Assembly (NCBI RefSeq): GCF_000152845.1
Contig: NZ_CH902584.1
Coordinates: forward strand, 1,600,886 to 1,664,885
DNA from: Roseovarius sp. 217
GTDB lineage: Bacteria > Pseudomonadota > Alphaproteobacteria > Rhodobacterales > Rhodobacteraceae
Direction: 5' to 3'
DNA: 64,000 bases
The notes beneath the pieces were generated by a model, which saw only the letters and a program-made list of their open reading frames with translations, was not told where the DNA came from and ran no database searches. Below are positions 55,528-64,000 of the stretch, piece after piece. Within the stretch, counting starts at the first letter, position 1; every line of letters starts with the position of its first letter. The position numbers and the translations under genes were made by a program.

Positions 55528-56187
55528 TTAGGCATTTGGCAGAATAACGATCTCGACCCGGCGATTCTGCGCCTTGCCTTGGGGCGTCAGATTCGAGGCG
55601 ACCGGTTGATCTTCGCCTCGACCGAATGCCCGGAGCCGGCCATAGGACACGCCCCCGCTCGCCAGGACATCCGCAACGGCGTTGGCGCGACGCTCTGACA
55701 GGCTCTGGTTATAGCTGGCGGCACCGTCGCTGTCGGTGTGGCCCACGACCTGCACTGTCGTATCGGGATAGGCTTGGAGGCTTTGAGCCACTTTGAGGAG
55801 GTCATCTCTCAGGACGGATGCCACGGTAAAGCTATCGACCGGGAACAGGATATCCTGTGGCATTGTGAGGATTAGGCGATCCCCTGTGTTGACGATCTGG
55901 ACGTCATTGTCGAGTTGTTGGCGCAGTTCCGCCTCTTGGCGGTCGAGTGCATTGCCGATGGTGGCACCGCCTGCTGCGCCAAGAATACCACCGATCAGCG
56001 CGCCTTTTCCTTTGTCGTCGCTGACAATCGCACCTGTGCCAGCACCAATGATACCACCAAGGATGGCTCCCTGCTTCGTCTTTTGGTTGGTATTGTTACC
56101 GGTGACATAGCCTGGTTCGGTGCAAGCCGCAGCCAGAAAAAGGGATGCGCCTGAGAGCAGCAGAAGGGATTTTTTCGCTCGGATCAT
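55528..56187 (-). CDS. OmpA-family outer-membrane lipoprotein with glycine-zipper
   Basis: A 219-residue lipoprotein (lipobox A-A-A-C, Cys22) with a glycine-zipper segment at about 38-80 ('GAILGGIIGAGTGAIVSDDK', 'GALIGGILGAAGGATIGNAL'). The C-terminal OmpA domain binds peptidoglycan: 'DTTVQVVGHTDSDGAASYNQ', 'SLSERRANAVADVLASGGVS' and 'GKAQNRRVEIVI'. This is the YiaD-like layout that tethers the outer membrane to the cell wall. Confidence 0.92.
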   Translation of the reverse strand: MIRAKKSLLLLSGASLFLAAACTEPGYVTGNNTNQKTKQGAILGGIIGAGTGAIVSDDKGKGALIGGILGAAGGATIGNALDRQEAELRQQLDNDVQIVNTGDRLILTMPQDILFPVDSFTVASVLRDDLLKVAQSLQAYPDTTVQVVGHTDSDGAASYNQSLSERRANAVADVLASGGVSYGRLRAFGRGEDQPVASNLTPQGKAQNRRVEIVILPNA

Positions 56188-56312
56188 TGGATGTTCGCCT
56201 CTTTGATTACACTGGCCCTAGGTTTCGGGTGTTGGGCGATGATATGCAATAACATGAGCTCACCCAAGATCAAACGAGGGGAAAACGGGCGGGAAGTCGC
56301 GCAGATTTCCGC

Positions 56313-57149
56313 CTACACGTCGGCTCTGGCACTCTCCCATGCGAGAATGGCGCGTTTGACCGGCAAGCCCCAATGATAGCCGCCAAGTGCGCCGGATTTG
56401 CGCAACGCACGGTGGCACGGGATGAGAAAGCTGACAGGGTTGCGTCCCACCGCAGTCCCCACAGCACGTACCGCACGCGGATGGCCGACGGCAGATGCGA
56501 TTTCTGAATAGGTGGTTACATGGCCTGATGGTATTTGAAGAAGGGCCTCCCACACCTTGATCTGAAAGGGCGCGCCGATCATGTGCAACGCGGCCTCTCC
56601 CTTGCCCCCAAAAGCTGCGTGAACCCACGCTGCGATCCGGTCAGGGGCTTCGTTGTAGATTGCATTCGGCCAGCGAGACTGCATATCGCTCATTGTGACC
56701 GTCCGACCGAATTCCCCGACAAAGGCCAGACCGCAGAGTCCACGCTCGGTGCCCATAGCGAGGGCTTCGCCAAATGGGCTGTCGAACCAGCCGAAATTGA
56801 TCGTCACCCCGGAGCCCTGACGGGCGAACTCACCGGGGCTCATCGCTTCCCACCGCAAGAACAGATCGTGCAGCCGCCCCGACCCCGAAAGCCCTGCTGC
56901 ATCAGCCGCTTCAAGTGTGGTAAAGCGCTGTGCCAGCATTTCCTTGGCATGGCCAAGCATCAGATACTGTTGATAGCGTTTTGGAGAAACGCCGACCCAC
57001 TGTGAGAAAAGTCGTTGAAAATGGGCCGCACTCATGCCCATTTCCCGTGACAATTCTTCCAGCGTCAGCGTCTCCCCGCCGCTATCAATCAACGCGATGG
57101 CGCGTCGCATGACGTGATAATGATAGCTGGGTTCGGAATGAGCGGTCAT
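56313..57149 (-). CDS. AraC-type HTH fused to methylated-DNA-protein-cysteine methyltransferase
   Basis: A 278-residue protein. Residues about 15-110 form an AraC-type helix-turn-helix pair ('EELSREMGMSAAHFQRLFSQ', 'ADAAGLSGSGRLHDLFLRWE'). Residues about 115-272 are an O6-alkylguanine-DNA methyltransferase with the acceptor Cys in P-C-H-R ('GRNPVSFLIPCHRALRKSGA') and 'TTYSEIASAVGHPRAVRAVG' before it. It resembles the C-terminal two thirds of Ada but lacks the N-terminal zinc/methylphosphotriester domain, so methyl-sensing by that route is absent. Role: direct repair of alkylated guanine, possibly with regulation. Confidence 0.9.
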   Translation of the reverse strand: MTAHSEPSYHYHVMRRAIALIDSGGETLTLEELSREMGMSAAHFQRLFSQWVGVSPKRYQQYLMLGHAKEMLAQRFTTLEAADAAGLSGSGRLHDLFLRWEAMSPGEFARQGSGVTINFGWFDSPFGEALAMGTERGLCGLAFVGEFGRTVTMSDMQSRWPNAIYNEAPDRIAAWVHAAFGGKGEAALHMIGAPFQIKVWEALLQIPSGHVTTYSEIASAVGHPRAVRAVGTAVGRNPVSFLIPCHRALRKSGALGGYHWGLPVKRAILAWESARADV

Positions 57150-57247
57150 GTTGGTGTTCCTGTCGTTTCACCCTCAAGATAAAGCGGTGGACCAGAGCAT
57201 GCGACCCGAATGTTGCGCATCCGTATTTTTCCCGGCATAGAGCAGCC

Positions 57248-57892
57248 ATGGCAGGCCAACTCGATTACCACGCGATGTGCGAAATATTTACCCGGTTTCA
57301 GGCCGCAGAGCCTGAGCCTATGGGTGAGTTGGACCATGTCAATGCTTATACCCTCGTCGTGGCTGTGGCGTTGTCGGCGCAGGCGACGGATGTGGGGGTG
57401 AACCGCGCCACGCGGGATCTCTTCAAGATCGCCGACACGCCCCAAAAGATGCTGGATTTGGGCGAAGAGGGGCTGATCCAGCATATCAAGACCATTGGTC
57501 TTTATCGCAATAAGGCCAAGCATGTGATGAAACTCAGCCGTATCCTTGTTGAGGACTATGGCGGCTGCGTACCCAATTCCCGCGCCGCGCTACAATCGTT
57601 GCCGGGCGTCGGGCGCAAAACGGCCAATGTGGTGCTCAACATGTGGTGGCACTATCCGGCGCAGGCCGTTGATACGCATATTTTCCGCGTAGGCAACCGC
57701 AGCGGCATCGGTCCGGGTCGCGATGTGGTCGCCGTCGAACGCGCCATCGAAGACAACGTACCAGTGGGTTTTCAGCGCCACGCGCATCACTGGCTCATCC
57801 TGCATGGGCGCTATACCTGCAAAGCACGCAAACCCGCCTGCGGCACGTGCCTTATTCGTGATCTCTGCTTATTCGAGGACAAGACCCTATGA
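57248..57892 (+). CDS. nth: Endonuclease III
   Basis: A 214-residue DNA glycosylase/AP lyase for oxidised pyrimidines. The helix-hairpin-helix with the catalytic Lys is 'LQSLPGVGRKTANVVLNMWW', and the catalytic Asp is in 'AVDTHIFRVGNRSGI'. The C-terminal 4Fe-4S cluster ligands are spaced C-x6-C-x2-C-x5-C ('CKARKPACGTCLIRDLC'). Its stop overlaps the next start at ATGA. Confidence 0.96.
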   Translation: MAGQLDYHAMCEIFTRFQAAEPEPMGELDHVNAYTLVVAVALSAQATDVGVNRATRDLFKIADTPQKMLDLGEEGLIQHIKTIGLYRNKAKHVMKLSRILVEDYGGCVPNSRAALQSLPGVGRKTANVVLNMWWHYPAQAVDTHIFRVGNRSGIGPGRDVVAVERAIEDNVPVGFQRHAHHWLILHGRYTCKARKPACGTCLIRDLCLFEDKTL

Positions 57893-58875
57893 CCAAATAT
57901 CAGGCCGTCGGCATCGGCAATGCCGTGGTGGACGTGATCAGCCAATGCGATGACACCTTTCTGGAGCGCCTAGGTGTCGACAAGGGCGTGATGCAATTGA
58001 TCGAGACCGAGCGCGCCGAGTTTCTTTATGAAAACATGGCCGACCGGCGGCAGATGCCGGGGGGTTCGGTCGCCAATACCATCGCGGGACTGGGCGCGCT
58101 TGGCCTCTCGACCGGGTTTATCGGACGGGTCAGCGATGACGAGCTGGGGCGCTACTATGCGGCGGCCATGGCCGAGGTCGGCACCGATTTCGTCAACCCG
58201 CCGCGGAGCAATGGCGCGCTGCCCACTTCACGCTCGATGATCTTTGTGTCGCCCGACGGCGAGCGGTCGATGAACACCTATTTGGGTATCTCGACCGAAC
58301 TCGACGATGCGGATGTGCCCGAGGCGGCGGCCGGGCAGGCAGAGCTTTTGTTCCTTGAGGGCTATCTCTTTGACAAGCCCAAGGGCAAGGCGGCGTTTCA
58401 AGCGGCGGCGCGGGCCGCACGGGCAGGTGGCGGCAAGGCCGGGATCACCCTCTCTGACCCGTTCTGCGTCAATCGCCACCGCGACGATTTCCGGGGTCTC
58501 TTGCGCGAGTTGGACTACGTGATCGGCAACGAGCATGAATGGTGCGCGCTTTATGAGACCGAGGATCTGGGGGCGGCGCTGGAACAGGCGGCATCTGAGA
58601 GCGGGCTGATTGTCTGCACCCGATCGGGCCATGATGTCGTGCTTGTGCAAGGCGATGAGACCGTCACCGTGCCGGTGCACCGCGTGACCCCGGTTGATAC
58701 GACCGGCGCGGGCGATCAGTTTGCCGCGGGCCTGCTCTACGGCCTGGCGACCGGCCAGTCCTTGGCCGTGGCCGGCCGTATGGGCTGCATCGCCGCCGCC
58801 GAGGTGATCGGCCATTACGGCGCGCGGCCCGAGGCGGACGTCAAGGCGCTCTTTGCGGCAGAAGGGCTGATCTGA
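57889..58875 (+). CDS. PfkB-family sugar/adenosine kinase
   Basis: A 328-residue PfkB (ribokinase) family kinase with 'MPGGSVANTIAGLGALGLST' near residue 55 and the C-terminal active-site motif 'VDTTGAGDQFAAGLLYGLAT' near 275, which holds the catalytic Asp and anion hole. In Rhodobacteraceae close homologues are annotated adenosine kinase; the specific substrate is inferred from that memory only. It is translationally coupled to nth. Confidence 0.88.
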   Translation: MTKYQAVGIGNAVVDVISQCDDTFLERLGVDKGVMQLIETERAEFLYENMADRRQMPGGSVANTIAGLGALGLSTGFIGRVSDDELGRYYAAAMAEVGTDFVNPPRSNGALPTSRSMIFVSPDGERSMNTYLGISTELDDADVPEAAAGQAELLFLEGYLFDKPKGKAAFQAAARAARAGGGKAGITLSDPFCVNRHRDDFRGLLRELDYVIGNEHEWCALYETEDLGAALEQAASESGLIVCTRSGHDVVLVQGDETVTVPVHRVTPVDTTGAGDQFAAGLLYGLATGQSLAVAGRMGCIAAAEVIGHYGARPEADVKALFAAEGLI

Positions 58876-59008
58876 GGCGTTTGTCTACTCAACCAGCGTC
58901 GGATTTGAGTATTTCTGCCAAGAAAAAGCGCAAGGCTTTGTTAACCCTGACATGCGATGCTTGTGCTGCGGTACAGGCTGGAGAGCTGATGACCGCCCAA
59001 GGACAAGT

Positions 59009-59044
59009 CGCGCCCGGGTGTTGCGTGTGTCAAACCCGGGCGCG
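59009..59044. terminator. GC-rich inverted repeat downstream of the crotonase gene
   Basis: CGCGCCCGGGT (59009-59019) pairs perfectly with ACCCGGGCGCG (59034-59044) around a 14-base loop, between the convergent kinase and crotonase genes. It lacks a T-run. The adjacent stretch back to 58876 has no supported gene. Confidence 0.5.
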
Positions 59045-59065
59045 CATTGCGCGCGCCAAACGGCG

Positions 59066-59842
59066 TCACTTGTCGCGGAACTGTGCCTCGCGTTTTTCGG
59101 CAAAGGCGGCCATGCCCTCTTTCTGATCTTCGGTGGCAAAGAGCGAGTGGAACACGCGGCGCTCAAAGAGCAGTCCCTCGCGCAGCGTGGTCTCATAGGA
59201 GCGATTGACCGACTCTTTCGCTGCCATCACCGAAATCTGGGATTTCTCCGCAATCTTCTGAGCGGCGCTTAACGCTTCTTCCATCAGCTTTTTGACGGGC
59301 ACGACCCGACTGACCAGCCCAGAACGCTCTGCCTCTTCGGCATCCATGAAGCGGCCTGTGAGATTCATGTCCATCGCCTTGGATTTGCCCACCAGCCGTG
59401 TCAGTCGCTGCGTGCCTCCAAGGCCCGCGATCACGCCAAGATTGATTTCGGGCTGGCCGAATTTGGCGGTATCAGAGCAGATGATGAAGTCACACATCAT
59501 TGCCAGTTCACAGCCTCCACCAAGCGCATAGCCCGACACGGCGGCGATAATCGGTTTGCGCACCCGGCAGATGGCGGCGCTGTCAGCGGTAAAGAGATCT
59601 TCTGTGAAGACATCGACAAAACTCTTTTCGCTCATCATCTTGATGTCGGCCCCGGCGGCAAAGGCTTTTTCCGAGCCGGTCAGGACGATGCAGCGCACCT
59701 TTTCATTCTGTTGCGCTTCGCCCAATGCCTCTGCGAGTTCCGACATCAACTGCGCATTGAGCGCGTTGAGCGCATCGGGGCGGTTGAGCTTGATGAGGGC
59801 GACGTGGTCTTCTATTTCGACGATGATCGTCTCATAGGCCAT
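59066..59842 (-). CDS. Enoyl-CoA hydratase
   Basis: A 258-residue crotonase-fold enzyme that hydrates trans-2-enoyl-CoA in fatty-acid beta-oxidation. The oxyanion-hole segment is '[20 protein letters not shown]', and the catalytic Glu pair sits in '[20 protein letters not shown]' and '[20 protein letters not shown]'. The start at 59842 ('[20 protein letters not shown]') matches the family length; an ATG 15 bases upstream is possible. It lies next to mutM on the same strand. Confidence 0.94.
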   Translation of the reverse strand: MAYETIIVEIEDHVALIKLNRPDALNALNAQLMSELAEALGEAQQNEKVRCIVLTGSEKAFAAGADIKMMSEKSFVDVFTEDLFTADSAAICRVRKPIIAAVSGYALGGGCELAMMCDFIICSDTAKFGQPEINLGVIAGLGGTQRLTRLVGKSKAMDMNLTGRFMDAEEAERSGLVSRVVPVKKLMEEALSAAQKIAEKSQISVMAAKESVNRSYETTLREGLLFERRVFHSLFATEDQKEGMAAFAEKREAQFRDK

Positions 59843-59906
59843 GAAATCAGCTTTCATTTGTTTGCATCAGGGGTGATTCATTACCACTGTTGGCCGCGCG
59901 TTCAAC

Positions 59907-60758
59907 CTATCTTTGACACTTCGGGCAATAGAAGCTGGATCGGCCTGCCTGAATGACGCGCGTGATCAGGCCGGTGCATCCCGAGTTGCGGCATAGGTCG
60001 CCCTCACGCCCATAGACGTCAAAACTATGTTGAAAATAGCCTAGTTCGCCATCGGTTTGCCGGAAATCCCTCAGCGAAGAGCCGCCCGCGGTAATGGCGT
60101 CCCGGAGAACGTCTCGGATGATTGGCACCAGAGATGCGGCGCGTTTGGCCGAGAGCGTCCCGGCGCGTGTCAGGGGCGAAATGCCTGCGCGATAGAGAGT
60201 TTCACAAACATAGATGTTACCCAAGCCTGCGACGATTCGCTGATCCAAAAGCGCGGATTTGATCGGGGTATTGCGACCCTTGAGTGCGGCGGTCAGATAG
60301 AGTTCGTTAAAGTCGTTGCCCAGCGGTTCTGGACCGATCCGAGCTAAAAGTGGATGCGATTCTGCCGTGGTCGTGGGCATCAGGTCCATTGCCCCAAACC
60401 GGCGCGGGTCATTGAACGTGATCCGCGCGCCGCCCGCCATATCAAGCACAACATGGTCGTGCTTTTCAGGGGCTGGATGCGCGTGAACAAACTGGCCGAG
60501 GGGATCACCCGATATCAGCATCCGACCTGACATGCCCAAGTGAATGAGCAATGTCTCACCCGAAGCAAGGTCTGCAAGAAGGTATTTTGATCGCCGCCGC
60601 AGCGCCAGCACGCGCTGACCCGTCAGGCGTGCCGACATTTCGGGTGGAAAGGGCCAGCGCAGGTCGGGGCGGTTCACGGTGGCGCGGGCGATCACCTGTC
60701 CCTCCATGATCGGGGCAAGGCCGCGGCGGACTGTCTCAACCTCGGGTAATTCGGGCAT
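59907..60758 (-). CDS. mutM: Formamidopyrimidine-DNA glycosylase
   Basis: A 283-residue repair enzyme that removes 8-oxoguanine. It begins with the catalytic '[14 protein letters not shown]' (Pro1/Glu2 after Met removal), has '[11 protein letters not shown]' near residue 75 and '[20 protein letters not shown]' near 178, and ends with the zinc finger C-x2-C-x16-C-x2-C ('CRNSGCTG' ... 'FYCPKCQR'). The start at 60758 is fixed by the required N-terminus. It is divergent from ubiE. Confidence 0.97.
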   Translation of the reverse strand: MPELPEVETVRRGLAPIMEGQVIARATVNRPDLRWPFPPEMSARLTGQRVLALRRRSKYLLADLASGETLLIHLGMSGRMLISGDPLGQFVHAHPAPEKHDHVVLDMAGGARITFNDPRRFGAMDLMPTTTAESHPLLARIGPEPLGNDFNELYLTAALKGRNTPIKSALLDQRIVAGLGNIYVCETLYRAGISPLTRAGTLSAKRAASLVPIIRDVLRDAITAGGSSLRDFRQTDGELGYFQHSFDVYGREGDLCRNSGCTGLITRVIQAGRSSFYCPKCQR

Positions 60759-60844
60759 ATCGGACCTCGATGGGCACAAGGGGCGCATTGTAACCCCCTG
60801 TCATAGCCCTATAAGAAAGGCGAGACACAAGAGCGGCAAGGCCC

Positions 60845-61588
60845 ATGATCGAAAAAACCACGCATTTCGGGTTTCAAGACATCCCCGAGTCAGAGAAGGC
60901 CCGGCGCGTGCGCGGCGTTTTTGGCAGTGTTGCCAGCAAGTATGACGTGATGAACGACGCAATGTCGCTCGGCATCCATCGCGTATGGAAAGATGCGATG
61001 ATGGATTGGCTGGCACCACGCTCGGGTCAACGTCTGCTCGATGTCGCGGGGGGAACGGGGGATATTTCCTTTCGCTTTCTCAAGCGGGCAGGGCAGGCGC
61101 ACGCGACAGTGTTGGACTTGACCGAGCCGATGCTCATTGAGGGGCGCAAGCGTGCCGAGGCAGAGCAGATGGCCGAAAGCCTCGATTGGGTGGTGGGCGA
61201 CGCGATGGCGCTGCCGTTTGAGAACAACAGCTTTGATGTCTACACGATCAGTTTTGGCATCCGCAACGTGACCCGCCCGCAAGAGGCGCTGAACGAGGCG
61301 TTTCGCGTGCTCAAGCCCGGCGGGCGGTTGATGGTGTTGGAATTCAGTCAGATCCCCAACGAGTTGATGCAAAAGGTCTATGACCTTTATAGCTTCAACA
61401 TCATCCCGCGTTTGGGGCAGATGATCGCGGATGATCGCGACAGTTATCAGTATCTGGTGGAATCTATCCGTCAGTTTCCTGACCAAGAGACATTTCTGCA
61501 GATGGTGCGGGCGGCAGGATTCGAGAATGCAAAGTACCGCAATTTGAGTCTCGGAATCGCCTGCTTGCATTCCGGCTGGAAGATCTGA
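60845..61588 (+). CDS. ubiE: Ubiquinone/menaquinone C-methyltransferase
   Basis: A 247-residue SAM methyltransferase of ubiquinone synthesis. '[20 protein letters not shown]' and 'HRVWKDAM' are the N-terminal family signature. '[20 protein letters not shown]' is SAM motif I, and '[20 protein letters not shown]' is the later UbiE signature. It is followed one base later by ubiB, giving a ubiE-ubiB operon. Confidence 0.97.
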   Translation: MIEKTTHFGFQDIPESEKARRVRGVFGSVASKYDVMNDAMSLGIHRVWKDAMMDWLAPRSGQRLLDVAGGTGDISFRFLKRAGQAHATVLDLTEPMLIEGRKRAEAEQMAESLDWVVGDAMALPFENNSFDVYTISFGIRNVTRPQEALNEAFRVLKPGGRLMVLEFSQIPNELMQKVYDLYSFNIIPRLGQMIADDRDSYQYLVESIRQFPDQETFLQMVRAAGFENAKYRNLSLGIACLHSGWKI

Positions 61589-61589
61589 G

Positions 61590-63122
61590 ATGCGCGGACC
61601 GCACAATATTCTGCGGCTGATCCGTACGGGTGCGACCCTGGAACGTACGGGTGCCATGGGTCTGATCATGGATGCATTCGAGGCTCCGCCGATGGTGCGT
61701 GGGACGATGCGGTTTCTGGCCTGGCCGTTTCAATGGTTGGGCTACAAGGGAGACCCCTCGACGCCACCTGCACCTCGGGCGCTGACCGCCCTTGGGCCTG
61801 CTTATATCAAGTTCGGGCAGATTCTGAGCACGCGGCCCGATCTTGTTGGTGAAAAGCTGGCTGGCGAGTTGCGCGTGCTGCAGGACAAGCTGCCGCCGTT
61901 TTCGGTTGAGCTTGCAAAGGGCAGCATCGCTTACGAACTCGGGCGGCCGGTTGAAGATATGTTTGACGATTTCAGCCCACCGGTTGCTGCGGCTTCTATT
62001 GCGCAGGTCCACAAGGCGCGGCTGCGGGATAGCGGCGAAGCAGTGGCGGTCAAGGTCCTGCGCCCCGGGATTGAGCGGGCTTTCCGGCGCGATATAGACG
62101 CGTTCTATTTCGCCGCGCGGATGATCGAATTGCTGGCCCCGGGTGCGCGCCGACTTCGCCCCACGGATGTGATTGCCCATTTCGAAGGTGTGGTGACGGG
62201 CGAGTTGGATTTGCGACTTGAGGCGGCTTCGGCCTCTGAGTTCGCGGCGAATACGGCGCAGGATGCGGGATTTCAACTTCCCACCGTGCAATGGAACCTG
62301 TCGTCGCGGCGCGTGATGACCATGGCTTGGGCGGATGGGCTGCCGTTGGGGGACAACGCCGCTCTGGATGCTGCCGGACACGACCGTTCTGAACTGGGTG
62401 AGCGGGTGCTACAACTATTTCTCAACCATGCTTTGCGGGATGGCTATTTCCATGCCGACATGCATCAGGGAAATCTCAAGGTGGCCGCCAATGGCAATGT
62501 CATCGCCTATGATTTCGGTATCATGGGGCATATTGATGAATATACCCGTCGGGTTTACGCGGAAATCCTCTACGGATTCATAAAGCGGGATTACCTACGT
62601 GTAGCCGAAGTGCATTTCGAGGCAGGCTATGTGCCTGCGGATCGCGATGTCGATGCCTTTGCGCGTGCATTGCGGGCAGTTGGCGAGCCGATTTTCGGCA
62701 TGGATGCGAGCAAGATTTCGATGGGGAGCCTGCTGAGCTATCTCTTCGAAGTGACCGAGCGTTTCGGCATGGAAACGCGCACTGAACTGATTCTGCTTCA
62801 GCGGACCATGGTTGTGGTTGAGGGGGTGGCGCGTAGCCTCAACCCTCAGATCAATATATGGCAGGTCGCCAAGCCAGTGGTCGAAGATTATATAAAACAG
62901 ACCATTGGTCCGCGGGCCGCTCTCAGGGATTTGGGGCGGACAGCGATGGTTTTGTCACGCTACGGCCCGAGGTTGCCGGGGCTGGTAGAGGCGGCTCTTA
63001 TTCGTCAAACTGCGCCACAGGTGCCGCCTAAGCGCTCTGTTTGGCCTGAGCGCGCGCTCTGGTCAGGTCTGGGCGTTGTGATCGGTATTTTGGGCGTGGC
63101 GATTGCCGCAACTCTGATCTGA
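61590..63122 (+). CDS. ubiB: Atypical kinase-like ubiquinone biosynthesis protein UbiB
   Basis: The 510-residue UbiB/ADCK-family protein is needed for ubiquinone synthesis. The KxGQ motif is in 'ALGPAYIKFGQILSTRPDLV' near residue 70. The kinase-like core includes 'ASIAQVHKARLRDSGEAVAV' and 'KVLRPGIERAFRRDIDAFYF', and the metal-binding loop is 'VIAYDFGIMGHIDEYTRRVY'. Its C-terminus is hydrophobic ('LGVVIGILGVAIAATLI'), a membrane anchor. Confidence 0.95.
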   Translation: MRGPHNILRLIRTGATLERTGAMGLIMDAFEAPPMVRGTMRFLAWPFQWLGYKGDPSTPPAPRALTALGPAYIKFGQILSTRPDLVGEKLAGELRVLQDKLPPFSVELAKGSIAYELGRPVEDMFDDFSPPVAAASIAQVHKARLRDSGEAVAVKVLRPGIERAFRRDIDAFYFAARMIELLAPGARRLRPTDVIAHFEGVVTGELDLRLEAASASEFAANTAQDAGFQLPTVQWNLSSRRVMTMAWADGLPLGDNAALDAAGHDRSELGERVLQLFLNHALRDGYFHADMHQGNLKVAANGNVIAYDFGIMGHIDEYTRRVYAEILYGFIKRDYLRVAEVHFEAGYVPADRDVDAFARALRAVGEPIFGMDASKISMGSLLSYLFEVTERFGMETRTELILLQRTMVVVEGVARSLNPQINIWQVAKPVVEDYIKQTIGPRAALRDLGRTAMVLSRYGPRLPGLVEAALIRQTAPQVPPKRSVWPERALWSGLGVVIGILGVAIAATLI

Positions 63123-63249
63123 ATGTGCGATGTTCGCGCTTTTGTGGGTCAAAGTGGATTGATTTATAAACGCACATTGCTGTGTTGCACTGTGACGGTT
63201 ATTGTCCCCCAAGAGAAAAGTGAAGGCGCTCGGAGCAGGTGAACAGTCG

Positions 63250-64000
63250 ATGACAGGCAGATTGCGGAACATGTTCGGCGCGACGGTGGTTTTGGTCGCT
63301 GCTTCGAGTGCGTCGGCGAATGATCTGACAACAACCGTGACAAACAATTACGGAACACCCGGTGGTCTTTGGGATATGCCGACGGCGGAAATGGCCCCGG
63401 ATGCGCAGCTATCCACGACAGTTGCCTATTTCGATGGCTTCAGTAAGACCACGCTCAGCTTTCAGATTGCACCTTGGATCACAGGCAGCTTTCGCTACTC
63501 GGGCACGCGGGATCTTACGCCACAGTTCAGCACCTTCTATGACCGTAGTTTTGATTTGCGGTTCCGACTGTTCAAGGAAACCGACTATTCACCGGCAATC
63601 GCGATCGGACTTCAGGACTTTCTAGGGACGGGGGTTCTCGGAGGCGAGTACCTGGTTGCCACGAAATCCTATCGAGACCGTTTGCGTGTAACTGCGGGCT
63701 TGGGTTGGGGGCGGTTTGGCTCGAGCAATTCAATTGGTGGGTTCGGAACCCGCACGCCCTTTAACTTTGCCGGTGTCGGAACCGGTGGCGATGTGAGCAT
63801 CTCAAACTGGTTCAAGGGGGACATCGGTTTCTTCGGTGGATTCAGCTACGATATCAGCGAAAAGCTGGCTTTTGCTGTCGAGTATTCATCCGATAACTAC
63901 GACACGGAGAAGACGGCGGGCATCTTTGATCAAAGCACACCGATCAATTTTGGATTGACCTACAAGCTGGGCCAAGATGCCACCATGCGGGCCTTTGTCC
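63250..64000 (+). CDS. YjbH domain-containing outer-membrane protein, 5' part
   Basis: An ATG at 63250 opens a frame that runs off the window end without a stop (250 codons visible). The signal peptide is about 24 residues ('GATVVLVAASSASA'), followed by 'NNYGTPGGLWDMPTAEMAPD' and 'LSTTVAYFDGFSKTTLSFQI', the opening of YjbH-type beta-barrel proteins. Next comes 'GLQDFLGTGVLGGEYLVATK', also typical. YjbH proteins are linked to exopolysaccharide export. The remainder and any polysaccharide partners lie outside. Confidence 0.8.
   Translation, partial: MTGRLRNMFGATVVLVAASSASANDLTTTVTNNYGTPGGLWDMPTAEMAPDAQLSTTVAYFDGFSKTTLSFQIAPWITGSFRYSGTRDLTPQFSTFYDRSFDLRFRLFKETDYSPAIAIGLQDFLGTGVLGGEYLVATKSYRDRLRVTAGLGWGRFGSSNSIGGFGTRTPFNFAGVGTGGDVSISNWFKGDIGFFGGFSYDISEKLAFAVEYSSDNYDTEKTAGIFDQSTPINFGLTYKLGQDATMRAFV

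Noticed and set aside
58876..59065. Possible replication-origin neighbourhood (crotonase, mutM, ubiE, ubiB often lie near dnaA in this group)
   Set aside because: No dnaA, rpsT or cluster of DnaA boxes is visible here, and the gap contains only a GC-rich inverted repeat.
1..64000. CRISPR arrays, tRNA or rRNA genes, prophage or toxin-antitoxin modules
   Set aside because: I looked for regular short repeats with spacers, cloverleaf-like ends and typical neighbour genes and saw none.

Overview
The window comes from a Roseobacter-group alphaproteobacterium (Rhodobacteraceae sensu lato). I infer this from the COQ9-family protein, the mutM/ubiE/ubiB neighbourhood, the hsp20-DUF1150 pair, the fused sulfate adenylyltransferase/APS kinase, a TRAP transporter, class I lysyl-tRNA synthetase, monomeric isocitrate dehydrogenase, CtrA-like boxes in front of flagellar genes and an Irr-type iron box. 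No tRNA, rRNA or CRISPR array was seen.

Layout. 1-23.4 kb is chromosomal housekeeping: COQ9 tail, quinone oxidoreductase, HU, AMP nucleosidase, a VOC/class II aldolase pair, a small transglycosylase lipoprotein, an SDR enzyme, purE-purK, a small heat shock protein with a convincing RpoH promoter, a PhzF-like protein, fused sat/cysC, a di-haem peroxidase behind an Irr box, dapA, a large lytic transglycosylase, isocitrate dehydrogenase, an MFS drug exporter and a complete TRAP transporter. 23.5-52.9 kb is a flagellar cluster. Plus strand: motB-flgE-flgK-flgL-flgI; later SLT protein-flhA-fliR-flhB-orf; finally fliI. Minus strand: fliF'-fliH-fliN-fliP and flgB-flgC-fliE-fliQ-flgF-flgG-flgA-flgH'-fliL. 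52.9-64 kb returns to housekeeping: TerB-like, lysS, cytochrome c lipoprotein, OmpA-like lipoprotein, AraC-MGMT fusion, nth, adenosine kinase, crotonase, mutM, ubiE, ubiB and the start of a YjbH-family protein.

The most notable result is that the flagellar cluster looks broken. An IS21-family element (about 38930-41425) ends inside fliF, and the N-terminal half of FliF is not found on the other side, so insertion was accompanied or followed by a deletion. No motA is present although motB is. Independently, flgH carries a one-base insertion in an A-run that breaks the reading frame. The remaining export, rod and hook genes read intact, which suggests recent loss of motility, unless the lesions are sequence errors or other gene copies exist elsewhere. 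The IS is itself damaged (istA frameshift, out-of-frame istB start).

A second unusual feature is a 7-kb island of four glycosyltransferase-like genes between the converging flgI and fliP operons. One encodes a DXD glycosyltransferase fused through an unrecognised middle region to a Ser-hydrolase-like domain. Another carries two copies of a GT-A fold, the first apparently degenerate. A signal-peptide-like ORF starting on the flgI stop codon and running into the island suggests that the island replaced a gene there.
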